Part shown: positions 32,371-42,247 of the stretch, in pieces
How the letters are laid out: every line of letters starts with the position of its first letter
Position numbering within the stretch: position 1 is the stretch's first letter
Assembly (NCBI GenBank): GCA_963971575.1
Contig: OZ020624.1
Location: 7,684,903 to 7,748,902 of the forward strand
From: Liopterus haemorrhoidalis
Taxonomy: Eukaryota > Arthropoda > Insecta > Coleoptera > Dytiscidae
DNA: 64,000 nt
Direction: 5' to 3'
Translations under genes and position numbers: made by a program
The notes under the pieces: generated by a model
Databases searched by the model: none
What the model was told of the DNA's origin: nothing
What the model saw: only the letters and a program-made list of their open reading frames with translations

Positions 32371-33416
32371 AAAAAATTGATGTGAAGTGTGAATTTTCAC
32401 ACATTTCAGGGTTTTGCAGGTATTTAGTAAGTGAATGATGATTATTTTGGATGCGAAAACAAATTTTATATTAAAATATTTTTTTTGTTAATTTTAATTC
32501 GAACGCCTAATACCATTATTTAGGTTTCTAAATATGTGCAGTATTTTTTTTATATAGCAAGGTTCATTAAGAATTTTAAAAATTGCGCCTATGGCTTCCA
32601 TTGGTTGTTATAAGTTCCGCCCCTCTGATTTCGTGAACATTGAAACAGAATTAAATTATAATTTAAACAATTTCCACTGGTTATTAAATTTACGCTTTTA
32701 AAAATTAAATGCAACATTTGCCAAAATATAACTAGAATTGTGAAAAAATAATTTAAACAATATAAAAATTGAAAAAAAACAAAAAATAATATTGTCTCTT
32801 CTCGCAGGGTTCGATCCCTTTCGGATCGAGTTACTTGGGTGAAAAACCAGCGTCAAAAACCACTACACCAGCATACACGTTCCAGTGTAGCGTGTTACAA
32901 AGCTATAATTTGTGTACATTATTAGCCAAAAATCACAAAAAATGCGTTTTTTTCCAAAAACATAATCTGATCAAAAATTCCTGTTATACTATTCCGGTTC
33001 ACACCAATGTACATTACTTAGAATTTTTTCAGATTTTTAGTTTAAACCATCTGGCTACAGGGTGTGGGACAAAAATTTTTTTGCACAATTTTGGCAAAAA
33101 TCGCTTAAAAATAATTTATTTTGCAAAAATAAAAATTTGATCGTTAATCCACGTACCAAGGGCTTTCATTTGATGCCCTACACAGAATTGTAAAAAAGCA
33201 CATATTTGTTTATATATTTAGGGGGATATGTTTTTTAGATGTTTTAGTATTTTTCATATGTGCGGGTCAAAGAGTTGTATAAGCATGCCAAATTTCAACT
33301 CGGTTTAGCCGGTTTAGCTAGGTTTAGCCGTTTGGCTACAATTTTTACCGAACAGACAGACAGACAGACGACAAAATGACGGTATAAGGGTTTTTTGGTC
33401 ATACCTACAAAACCCT
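32371..33416 (-). repeat. HINE-B copy 3
   Basis: Full-length: 3' hairpin GTGTGAATTTTCACAC at 32385-32400, 5' end CCTACAAAACCCT at 33404-33416, and a CAGA tract at 33353-33370. It is almost the same as copy 4 (57320), including type 2 of the cassette. Confidence 0.87.
32800..32875 (-). other. tRNA-like cassette type 2 (tRNA-Glu-like) in HINE-B copy 3
   Basis: On the minus strand: A box TGGTGTAGTGGTTTTTGACG, an anticodon-like arm GCTGGTTTTTCACCC (TTC in the loop, as in tRNA-Glu), and B box GGATCGAACCCTG, then an A/T-rich tract. The variable region is longer than in a normal tRNA. Confidence 0.55.
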
Positions 33417-33639
33417 AAAAATTAGCAAATAATATAAAAAAACAAGTTTCACATTAAAATTTAATTTGAAGCTTGATTTTTAATTTTATTGATGATATTA
33501 AATAAAGTTATTAAAGGATATAAAATACAGTAGTGTGATTAATTTATCCTGTTTATATGTGCGGCCCACAATCGACTAATAAGATTTTTTTGAGACCTGC
33601 AAACGATCTCGGTTGGACATCATTGATCTAAAGAAATGA

Positions 33640-34165
33640 AATCCTACGCCATTCTACGAATTCTTTTTTTGGAGCTTTGTAGAAATGGCCGAAAATCCCT
33701 TGTACCCTTCACTCATGTGTCTGCGTCTGTCTGTACGGTAAAAATTGTTATGAAATGGATAGACCCAGAGAGTTAAAATTTGGTATGCATATACATTTCT
33801 TTGACCCGCATATAGAATAAAATGTCTGTCTGTCTGTCGGTTCAGTAGGAATTGTGACCGAACGGCTGAACATAGAAGGTTGAAATTTTGCCTGCTTATA
33901 CGAAGATTTAGATTTTATGTTATCCAAATGGCAGTGGCTAACTTGACGGCACCTATAAATGTTGTGCCTGTTAGGAATGTGCCAATTTCTAATGTTGGAT
34001 ATGACTAACAGACTAACAGAATTTAAAAACCATTTTAGACTGTCACGTCCTCAAGTGGCAGAATTAATCAATTTGTTAGCTCCAGTGCTATTTAACTTGT
34101 GTCTTGTATTAATTTCTCACTAAAAATTTAGGTTAGGTATACAAGTCAACATAACTAAACGTATA
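33640..34165 (+). other. Spacer with decayed HINE-B-like DNA and a possible Harbinger fragment
   Basis: 33730-33920 has two degraded copies of the HINE-B 5' part (CTGTCTGTACGGTAAAAATT, then GAGTTAAAATTTGGTATGC). At 34008-34106 a frame reads RLTEFKNHFRLSRPQVAELI then NLLAPVL, which resembles the start of Harbinger-type transposases. It is outside the element at 34166. Confidence 0.4.
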
Positions 34166-35315
34166 GGGCCATGTTCATAATGTTTTACTAAATCTTAGTA
34201 GCACTACTAAGACAAGTATACTAAGCGTTACTAAAAATGGGTGTTCATAATACAGAATTATTGTTAGTACTACTTAGTAGTGCTTAGTAAATTGTAATTT
34301 AGTAGTACAGATTTAGAAGTGCGGATAGGCTGTATTAAATACATTAAAATAGCAATTGTGTTCATAATACTGATTGACTTTAATCATGTATATGAGAGAT
34401 TTGCGTGATGTTCGTGAAATTCGTGAATTACGGACACAATTGCCAAGAAAATTTTATAGTAAAAGAAAAAATGTATTGGAAATATTAAGTGAAGAAGATT
34501 TCAAAAAAAAATATAGATTTTCAAAAGACAGAGTTCGAACAATAATTGAAATCTTACATGACGATATAAAACCGGTATCTTCAAAAGGTGGAAGTATTTC
34601 TATTGAACTCCAAATATGTATTGCTTTACGTTATTTTGCGAAAGGTTCATATCAACAAGATATAGGTAAGTAGTTAATAACATGAATAATTAGTTACCAT
34701 TATGTTTTTATTTAGAATTCTTTTAACATAACAATGCTTATTGTAGCTGATTTACATGGAGTCAGCAGACCAACTGTCTCGCGAATTATAAAACATGTTA
34801 GTTTTGCCTTAGCCAGAAAACGACCACAATTTATATTATTTTCTGCAGAACTAGAAACTGTAAAACGAAAATTTTATGACATTGCTCAAATGCCTAATAT
34901 AGTTGGTGCTATTGATGGGACGCACATAAAAATCAAAAACCCAGGTGGACCTTATCGTGATGCATATGTATGTCGTAAAGGTTTCCATTCATTAAATGTA
35001 CAGGTAAATTTATTTCCAAAATGTATGACAATAAGATAATTTATTATATTTTTTCGCAGGTTATTTGTAATGCAAATTGTAAAATAACCGATAATACAAG
35101 CTACTAACACGCCTTCCATCTCTTTTAACATGTTGAACAGTGCATATGTCTATCTCTTTCTAATGCCAACAGCAACGTTGTCAAATTTACATCGATATTA
35201 GTTAAAATATCTTAGTATTGTGATTATGAACACTACTAACGATAGTATCGTACTTGCTTATTTTAACAAGTAACGCTTAATCGCAATATTTAGTAAAATA
35301 TTATGAACATGGCCC
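34166..35315 (+). mobile_element. PIF/Harbinger element with spliced, truncated transposase
   Basis: GGGCCATGTTCATAATGTTT at the left mirrors AATATTATGAACATGGCCC at the right, with further inverted TTAGTA-rich subterminal sequence on both sides. Length about 1150 bp. It lies in the protease intron, 567 bp before exon 35883. Confidence 0.87.
34386..35107 (+). pseudogene. HARBI1-like transposase, N-terminal half, two introns
   Basis: The first exon (probable start MYMRDLRDVREI) contains FKKKYRFSKDRVRTIIEIL and ISIELQICIALRYFAKGSYQ, ending at GATATAG|GTAAGT (34665). Joining to the acceptor TTATTGTAG at about 34746 gives QQDIADLHGVSRPTVSRII in frame. The second exon carries the first catalytic Asp (VGAIDGTHIKIKNPGG) and DAYVCRKGFHSLNVQ up to ACAG|GTAAAT (35007). 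The third begins CGCAG|GTTATTTG and gives VICNANCKITD before running into a stop. The second and third catalytic acids and the C-terminus are deleted. Confidence 0.85.
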
Positions 35316-35882
35316 AAAATTTTTACGTTGAGATGTTTAGTAAACTGTTGACTGTCAACGGTAACGTTCAGAAGGTAAACGTAGTGAACGTACTAAACTG
35401 TTTAGGGCGCTGAACGCGCCGCCCAATGACTCGGTCGTGAATGGCTCCCTATTTTGGACTGAGCTTGAATGGACTCGGGCCGTATGGATCGCTCCTGTAT
35501 GGGGGCCATAATACTATGTAAAACTAGTTAATTGAAGACCAAAATAATAAATAATAGTAGTAATAATTATGAAGAACAATAAACAAACAAATATATGAAA
35601 AATTTAATTTATTTCATGATATTGGCCCCTTAGCAAATATAAATACATAAATTGTCCAAAGAGACCAAGTGTAATCGCGAACGCACCTTTGTAATTACTT
35701 TTGGAGATTACCTTGTATATACGAAACCCAGACGTGTGTGATAAATTTCACATTACAACATTTTTTAACCACACCTTGTAAAAGCTAGTTAAATTAAGCC
35801 ACCCTTTTTGTCATATTGATTATATAATTAATATAAGTAAAGATATTTTTGGAATATCTTCATTGCATGTTTCAATTTTCAG
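35316..35882. other. Protease intron, no recognised element
   Basis: The stretch 35330-35540 is relatively GC-rich (GGGCGCTGAACGCGCCGCCC at 35404-35423, a small palindrome). The last 20 bases form the branch and polypyrimidine region before the acceptor at 35881. Confidence 0.4.
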
Positions 35883-35980
35883 AATGTCAATTATACTCGA
35901 AACAACTATCAAAGCAACGATTGATCCACTATCCAGTTGTAGGCGGCGAAGATACACATGTTGCCGAATTCCCACATATG
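35883..35980 (+). CDS. CLIP-domain serine protease, activation-site exon
   Basis: Between TTTCAATTTTCAG and ATG|GTAACC, 98 bases encode CQLYSKQLSKQRLIHYPVV then GGEDTHVAEFPHM. PVVGGEDTHVAEFPHM is the N-terminus of a chymotrypsin-fold protease domain (the IVGG motif), reading VVGG here. The linker cysteine just upstream would bond to the catalytic domain after cleavage, as in CLIP proteases. Residues before the cleavage point read LIHYP, so activation would not be at the usual Arg/Lys; the nearest basic residue is Arg five positions upstream of the VVGG start region. The phase fits both neighbouring exons (AAA completed from the previous exon; ends in phase 0). Confidence 0.88.
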
Positions 35981-36179
35981 GTAACCCATCTTTTTATTCA
36001 TTATTTCTATTTATATCTTTTTAAGTACATATGTTTAAAGGAATTAATATTCAAGAAAAAATGACATTTTCTTGAATATTCTTTATATTTGACCCCATAT
36101 AAAAATTCGATGTTATTGAAAACAAATATTTATTTTAGTAATTATAATTGAAAGCATAGTTTTTACCGGCCGCCAACAT

Positions 36180-36950
36180 ATACAGAATGTTTGTTTGAAA
36201 CGCCGCACCTCGAATAACTCCTTTATTTTAAGAGATACAAAAAATTCTTCTGAAAAAAAGTTAAACTAGATAAAAGGGCCCACTTAAGGACTATAATAAG
36301 AATTCTGCATTGCTTCCGGTTTCAACGGAAATTGTTTCAACTTTTTATTTAGCATAAGGAATCGGTACTATATTTTTTTTTTCTTGAAAGTGTATTAAAT
36401 CAGCTTTATAAGGATATAAAAATATCATACTTTAATTTTAACCATTTCAAAATGGCGACCATTTATTTGCAAAATAATATATAACATAAATCGTACAAAG
36501 TTTAATATAGCAAGCTTAGAAAATGATTTTGTTACATTAGAAAAAACAACAAATAAAGCCTGCAAATTTTCTTGCCTGTTAGTACGAGTTTGATATTTAA
36601 GGTGTATTAACATCAAATCGTTTGTAATTATGGCTTACGTACGTTATTCAAATGAAGAAATGGTATATATTGTTCTGCCATTCCGGAAATGTGAAATAAT
36701 TTATGTTAGGGCCAAGCAACTCGACCAAGAAAGGGATCCTGAAGGTAAAGGTTAGAAGACTTAGAACATAGGGTAAGAAAAGCCATCAGGGAAATTCAAG
36801 AGTATCCCGTTCTAAATGTAATGGAAGAGTTTTTATTACGAATGAGAAAATGTATGGATAACAACGGCGGTCATATTGAACATTTGTAAATTTTCCGTAG
36901 TATTTAAGTCATATTTTGTTTTATTGTTTTTCCTAGTTACATAATGTTAT
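36180..36950 (+). mobile_element. Deletion derivative of a DUF4817/DDE_3-type element
   Basis: It begins near ACAGAATGTTTGTTTGAAAC and contains the two ends of a transposase gene. The inverted partner of the left end is not clear, so the limits are approximate. It lies between two HINE-A 5' ends (36168 and 36956). Confidence 0.5.
36630..36889 (+). pseudogene. Transposase remnant: first and last segments only
   Basis: MAYVRYSNEEMVYIVL at the start is the DUF4817-type N-terminus common in insect transposons. After a short unmatched stretch the end reads LEHRVRKAIREIQEYPVLNV followed by MEEFLLRMRKCMDNNGGHIE then HL and a stop at 36887, the typical C-terminus. The catalytic domain between them is deleted and the two parts are in different frames. 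Confidence 0.72.
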
Positions 36951-36951
36951 A

Positions 36952-37109
36952 TCTTTTTATCGACCGCCAACAAATATAAGGGAGGTATTGTGATCATACC
37001 GATTTTGACGTACCGATTTCGAGATTTCGAAGTATCTTCACGAATTGAGGTCCCTACATAACGTTTTGATTATTTTTAGCATGATGTCTGTCGGTCTGTC
37101 TGTCCGAAC

Positions 37110-37172
<63 letters not shown>

Positions 37173-38085
37173 CGTCCATCTATCTGTCTATCTGTATACA
37201 CGTGCAGAGCAAATTCGGCTAAAAGGATTTTTATGAAACTGCATATTTAACCTTTTGACATCAATGGCACGAGTTGATCAACTTTTGGTAAAAATCGGTT
37301 GACTAGAAATGGGAGTTTATTCGTGTCGATTTTAATATTTTTGCGAATATTTAGCAACAGACAAATATTTCGAAAAAAATTATTTAAAAAGAGTTGCTAT
37401 AAACGCAATAAGTAATAACTTTTATTTGAGACGTTTTTTGATAAAACGAAAAATTTCAAAAAAATTTTGTAATATTTTTCGAATTTTTTTTTAAGTCTCA
37501 ATTTTTTCATACTTATATGTAACGTTTCCATGGTCATGATAAATAATATCTCTGTTAGAAAATATTAGGCCAAGTTATTTCTACTCTGCTGCTAGAATGT
37601 ATTTTATGCAAGTACTTTATAATATTACCGTCTGTCTGTCTGTCTGTCTGTCCGTCCGTCCGTCCGTCTGTCTGTGTACACGTGCAGAGCAAATTCGGCT
37701 GAAAGGATTTTTATAAAGCTTCATATTTAAGCTTCTGCCATCAATGGCACGAGTTGATCAACTTTTGGTAAAAATCGGTTGACTAAAAATGGGAGTTTAC
37801 TCGTGTCGATTTTAAGATTTTTGTGAATATTTCACAACACAAAAATATTTCGAAAAAATATATTGAACAAAAGTTGCTTTAAAAGCAATAACTAATAACT
37901 TATATTTAAAACGTTTGAAAAGTCTCAATTTTTTCATACTTATATGTAACGTTTCCATGGTCATGATAAATAATATCTCTGTTAGAAAATATTAGGTCAT
38001 GTTATTTCTACTCTGCTGCTAGAATGTATTTTATGCATATACTTTATAATGGCGGTCGGTCCTGTGGTGGCCACAGCTGATTTTT
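36952..38085 (+). repeat. HINE-A copies 7 and 8, tandem fusion
   Basis: Copy 7 runs from TTTTTATCGACCGCC to about 37625, losing its terminal hairpin. Copy 8 starts inside its (TCTG)n tract at about 37630 and runs to the normal 3' end at 38085. Both keep the body sequence. Copy 7 has the longest pure TCTG run in the window (37109-37168). Confidence 0.85.
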
Positions 38086-38280
38086 ATAATTTAGTTTCTA
38101 CGATTTATATATTATTTATTATTTTGTAAATAAATGGTCGCCATTTTGCGGATCATCAGCAAGAATGCGGATACGGATATCCGGCGCATCACTAGTTATA
38201 ACCAGAAACTTTTGGAAATTAATATACAAAATACCCGAAAAAAAACTTTGGTCCGTAATTTTCAAATTGTTCGTTATAAC
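38086..38280. other. Short spacer between HINE-A and hAT
   Basis: Nothing recognised beyond the GTTATAAC target copy at its right edge. CTAGTTATAACCAG at about 38192 resembles the target and hAT end and may be an older footprint. Confidence 0.35.
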
Positions 38281-39253
38281 TAGTGTTTATGAAACGGTTA
38301 TAACCGAATCGCAAAATCGCGGTTTTCAGTGCAAAAACCGAAACCGCAAAACCGCAAAAAATGCGGTTTTCGGTTTATCCTTAAGAAATTAATCCTTAAG
38401 AAAAAAGATACATAAGGTAAGAAGTAAATCTCTCAAATGTGGCAACAAATGTATTATTCTTGAATAAAGGCTTTATTAGATTTAAAAAAAATATCAGTAG
38501 ATAGGTGCATAATGTATGCTACCAACTAGACTTTTCTTTTTTATTAGATATCAAACATAAATAAATGTATTGGCGCCAGACGCAATGCGCACGGGAAAGT
38601 CAGTGCGCCTGAGTGCACTATTCACTATTAAAGCAACATCCACCTATGTCAAAAGAACATTTTCATTAAGCGCCAACTTCTGCACCAAATTGCGTTCACG
38701 TTTAAGCGATAAACATTTAAATAGTTTTTTTAAAAGTCTTTTATTTAAATTTAAATAAACCTTAAGTTAGTATGCTACGTAGGTTGTAGTGTATAATTAT
38801 TGTATGGTTTTTTATTAGTATTAGTTTTTTTACTGTACAGTACAATTCGCGACTCAAACTAACGTTGGCGGCGCTGCGTACGACAGTTGATGCCCGATGA
38901 GAAGCGTATATGTCAGAAGTTTTTTCTTAATATTTATCAGTTCAAACAATATTTCGGCAAAAAAGCACTGTATTTAAATCACTATATTTAAAAATACGTC
39001 TTAATTCACTTAAACTGCAACACAACACAATACATATATTATACAAATATACACTTCTGTTTAATTTACCAAGCCGCCACCAGATGTCTCACTGTTATTT
39101 GGATTCGCGAATAGTGTATTTCAACACATAATAAAAATTTATTGATTTATTTTAGAGTATATAGTAGAAAAAATTTAAAACTTGAAAAAACGAAACAGAA
39201 ACCGCGGTTTTTGATTTTTAAAAACCGGAAACCGCGGTTTTCCCGATACTCTA
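38281..39253 (+). mobile_element. hAT element with transposase remnant, TSD GTTATAAC
   Basis: Perfect 8-bp duplications at 38273-38280 and 39254-39261. The ends are TAGTGTTTATGAAAC and CGGTTTTCCCGATACTCTA. AAACCGCGGTTTT-type motifs are repeated near both ends. Confidence 0.88.
38564..38758 (+). pseudogene. hAT transposase C-terminal dimerisation fragment
   Basis: ATSTYVKRTFSLSANFCTK followed by LRSRLSDKHLNSF matches the hATC domain pattern (S-ERxFSxAGxxxTxxRxRLxxxxxxxL). Only this last part remains; the nuclease core is absent from the 973-bp element. Confidence 0.75.
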
Positions 39254-39308
39254 GTTATAACCATGCTCGTTGTAAATGTACACTACTGCATTTATTTATT
39301 TATTTATT

Positions 39309-40361
39309 AGGGTTTTGTAGGTATGACCAAAAAACCCTTATACCGTCATTTTGTCGTCTGTCTGTCTGTCTGTCTGTCTGTCTGTTCGGTCAAAATTGTA
39401 GCCAAACGGCTAAACCTAGAGAGTTGAAATTTGGCATGCTTATACAACTCGTTGACCCACACATAGGAAAAATACTAAAACATCTAAAAAACATATCCCT
39501 CTAAAAATATAAACAAATATGTGCTCATCGAAAAAAAAAATATTTTTTTTAAATTCTGAGTAGGGTATCAAATGAAAGCCCTTAGTACGTGGATTAACGA
39601 TCAAAATTTTATTTTTGCAAAATAAATTATTTTGATGCGATTTTTGCCAAAATTGTGCAAAAAAAATTTTGTCCCACATCCTGTAGCCCAGATGGTTTAA
39701 ACTAAAAATCTGAAAAAATTCTAAGTAATGTACATTGGTGTGAACCGGAATAGTACAACAGGAATTTTTGATCAGATTATGTTTTCGGAAAATAACGCAT
39801 TTTTTGTGTTTTTAACTAAAATATGTTAACTATTTAATACGTTGTGTAACATATCACAACAATAACTCTCGTGGCGTGGTTGGATTCGTCATGCGCTTAA
39901 TAATATAAATTAACTTGCAAACTAGGGTTCGAATCCTGTTGATCTTATTTTTTATTTTTTTTTTTGCATTTTTATTTTGTTTAAATTATTTTGTTAAAAT
40001 TCTAGTTATATTTGGTAAATAGTGCATTTAATTTTTAAAAGCGTAAATTTAATAACCAGTGGAAAGTGTTGAAATTATAATTTAATTGTATGTTTGACAA
40101 AATCAAAGGGCGGGACTTATGATGTAAGCAACCAATGGAAGCCATAGGTGCAATTTTCAAAATCTTAATGAACTTTGCTATATAAAAAAAATACTGCATA
40201 CATTTAGAAACTCAAATAATGGTATTAGGCATTCGAATTAAAATTCATAAAAAAATATTTTGACATAAAATTTGTTTTGGCATCCCTAATAATCATCGTT
40301 CAGTTACTAAATACCTGCAAAACCCAGAAATGTGTGAAAATTCACACTTCACATCAATTTT
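39309..40361 (+). repeat. HINE-B copy 5
   Basis: Full-length: AGGGTTTTGTAGGTATGACC at 39309-39328, (TCTG)n at 39357-39384, 3' hairpin GTGTGAAAATTCACAC at 40332-40347 and TTCACATCAATTTTTT. It carries cassette type 3. It ends about 270 bp before the protease exon at 40630. Confidence 0.9.
39868..39944 (+). other. tRNA-like cassette type 3 in HINE-B copy 5
   Basis: GTGGCGTGGTTGGATTC is an A-box-like sequence and AGGGTTCGAATCCTG (39924-39938) is a perfect B box that can form the T arm. A long T-run follows (39948 on), as in a Pol III terminator. The anticodon region (CTTAATAATATAAATTAAC) does not fold convincingly. Confidence 0.6.
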
Positions 40362-40629
40362 TTTTTTTTAATAATTAAAAACTAGATGCACATTTCGATT
40401 ACCATGCAGTCCTTATCCAGTAGTGTTGTCAACTTCTAATAAGGCTAAAAACCCTAAAAATTGTATAAACGAATAGTTATTTTGGTTAGAGAAAGTAACT
40501 AAATGTGAGGAACATGTTAAAGTAAACATAAATGTGATTTTGAAATGTGAAAAACTGCAAAAACATATTTATCCCCTGCGCTTATAATTGTAATAATTTT
40601 TCTATTGTGTAATTTAATTACTTTTGTAG

Positions 40630-40739
40630 GTTGCTCTGGGTTTTGGAAAGAAAAATAAAATTCAGTGGCTTTGTGGAGGAAGTTTAATAAGCACAAAATA
40701 TGTTTTGACTGCCGCTCACTGCATGTTTAGGAAAGAATT
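40630..40739 (+). CDS. CLIP-domain serine protease, catalytic-His exon
   Basis: The exon lies between ATTACTTTTGTAG and AATT|GTAAGT. It encodes VALGFGKKNKIQW followed by LCGGSLISTKYVLTAAHCMF and RKEL. LCGGSLIS and LTAAHC are the trypsin-family hallmarks; the His is catalytic His57 and the two Cys form the conserved bond around it. It starts in phase 0, directly joining FPHM from the exon at 35883, and ends two bases into a codon. The exons with Asp102 and Ser195 must lie downstream; I searched the non-repeat parts of 42248-64000 by eye and did not find them, so the gene probably continues beyond the window. A HINE-A begins only 37 bp after the donor. Confidence 0.93.
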
Positions 40740-40776
40740 GTAAGTATTATACTCTATATATTTATTTGTCTCCCTT

Positions 40777-40961
40777 TTTTACCGACCGCCAACATATATA
40801 AGGGAGGTATTGTGATCATACCGATTTTGACATTTCGAGATTTCGATGGATCTCCACGAATTGAGGTCCCTACATAACGTTTTGACTATTTTTAGCATGA
40901 TGTCTGTCGGTCTGTCTGTCTGTCTGTCCGTCCGTCTGTCTGTCTCTCTGTCTGTCCGTCT

Positions 40962-40995
<34 letters not shown>

Positions 40996-42247
40996 CTGTC
41001 CGTCCGTCCGTCCGTCCGTCCGTCCGTCCGTCCGTCCGTCTGTCTGTCTGTCTGTGTACACGTGCGGAGCAAATTCGGCTGAAAGGATTTTTATGAAACT
41101 TCATATTTAAGCTTCTGCTATCAATGACACGAGTTGATCAACTTTTGGTAAAAATCGGTTGACTAAAAATGGGACTTTACTCGTGTCGATTTTAAGATTT
41201 GTGTGAATATTTCACAACAGAAAAATATTTCGAAAAAATTTATTGAACAAAAGTTGCTATAAAAGCAATAATTAATAACTTTTATTTGAGACGTTTTTTC
41301 ATAAAACGAAAAATTTCGAATAATATTTGTAAAATATATCATACTTATATTTAAGGGTACGCACAACCGTACAGTTTTCTATACAAGACTAACAACCTGA
41401 AATAAAATTAGTAACAATCTATACATCAAAATTTTCAGCGAATTTTTATCTACCTAATAGGATATTTTTAATTGTCAAAAGAACTGTCATGTAATTTTAA
41501 ATAAACAACTTGCGTTATAGACGCCATCTTGTAAACCATTCGACTCATATTTATGTACCATGCGGCAAATTGTAGCTAAAGCTTCGTTCTACAAATTTGT
41601 TTGGAGAGAATTTGTTCTATTGTGAAAATTACTTATAGTTATTGTACTTGGTAATCTACTTTTGCCGCCACCTCGAATCTTCCACAGTTCTCAATATAGG
41701 TGCGGTGGATAAAAATGTTCCATTTTATGTAAAGAATACATGTACCAAGTGGCATTTCATTATCATCAAGTATAATATTTTGCGACGAAGGCTCTAAATT
41801 ATACACAATCATGTCGAAAAAAATGTTAACGTATTATTTGAACATTTCTACACAAAACTATATAAATATAAAAATTATTTGAAACCCACAAATATATTTA
41901 AAAAATTACAGAACATTGTTGTGTAATACCTATTATTAAGTTATTTAGCAATAACATTTTTACAATAATTTTTTCTATAATCAAAAATATCCTATTAGAT
42001 AGATAAAAATTCTGTGCAAAATTTGATGTATAGATTGATACTAATTTTATTTCAGATTGTTTGTTTTGTATAAGAAATTGGTAACCTCTGGGGGTTATAC
42101 GCAGCCTTAACGTTTCTATGGTCATGATAAATAATATCTCTGTTAGAAAATATTAGGCCAAGTTATTTCTACTCTGCTGCTAGATTGTATTTTGTATAAG
42201 TACTTTATGATGGCGGTCGGTCCTGTGGTGGCCACAGCTGATTTTTT
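40777..42247 (+). repeat. HINE-A copy 9, interrupted by a TTAA element
   Basis: 5' end TTTTTTACCGACCGCCAACA, the longest mixed (TCTG/TCCG)n tract at 40902-41054, body to CATACTTATAT at 41350, then 752 bp of inserted element, then TTTCTATGGTCATGATAAAT to the 3' hairpin end at 42247. Confidence 0.9.
41355..42106. mobile_element. TTAA-flanked MITE of the piggyBac family
   Basis: TTAA at 41351-41354 and 42107-42110. The ends GGGTACGCACAACC and GGTTATACGCAGCC lead into about 130 bp of imperfect inverted repeat (for example ATCTACCTAATAGGATATTT against AAATATCCTATTAGATAGAT, both visible near the two ends). The arms match those of the 1668-11870 element. No transposase. The TTAA target sits inside HINE-A. 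Confidence 0.9.

Larger units (their letters stand above)
31214..33625 (+). mobile_element. hAT element with transposase remnant, TSD ATCTAAAG
   Basis: Perfect 8-bp duplications at 31206-31213 and 33626-33633. The ends CAGCGATGTACAACACGCGG and GTTGGACATCATTG are hAT-type. Inside are a transposase remnant, a second smaller hAT element, and a HINE-B copy. Confidence 0.92.

Noticed and set aside
32835..33140. 101-codon frame with a near-identical twin at 57647-57907
   Set aside because: The repetition reflects two HINE-B copies; the frame crosses the tRNA-like cassette and is absent from other copies.
40779..41104. Overlapping open frames of Gln/Thr/Asp/Gly/Arg repeats (and similar at 8337, 8640, 15616, 23011, 26320, 37045)
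   Set aside because: They are translations of the TCTG/TCCG microsatellite in HINE copies and occur in several frames and both strands; not genes.
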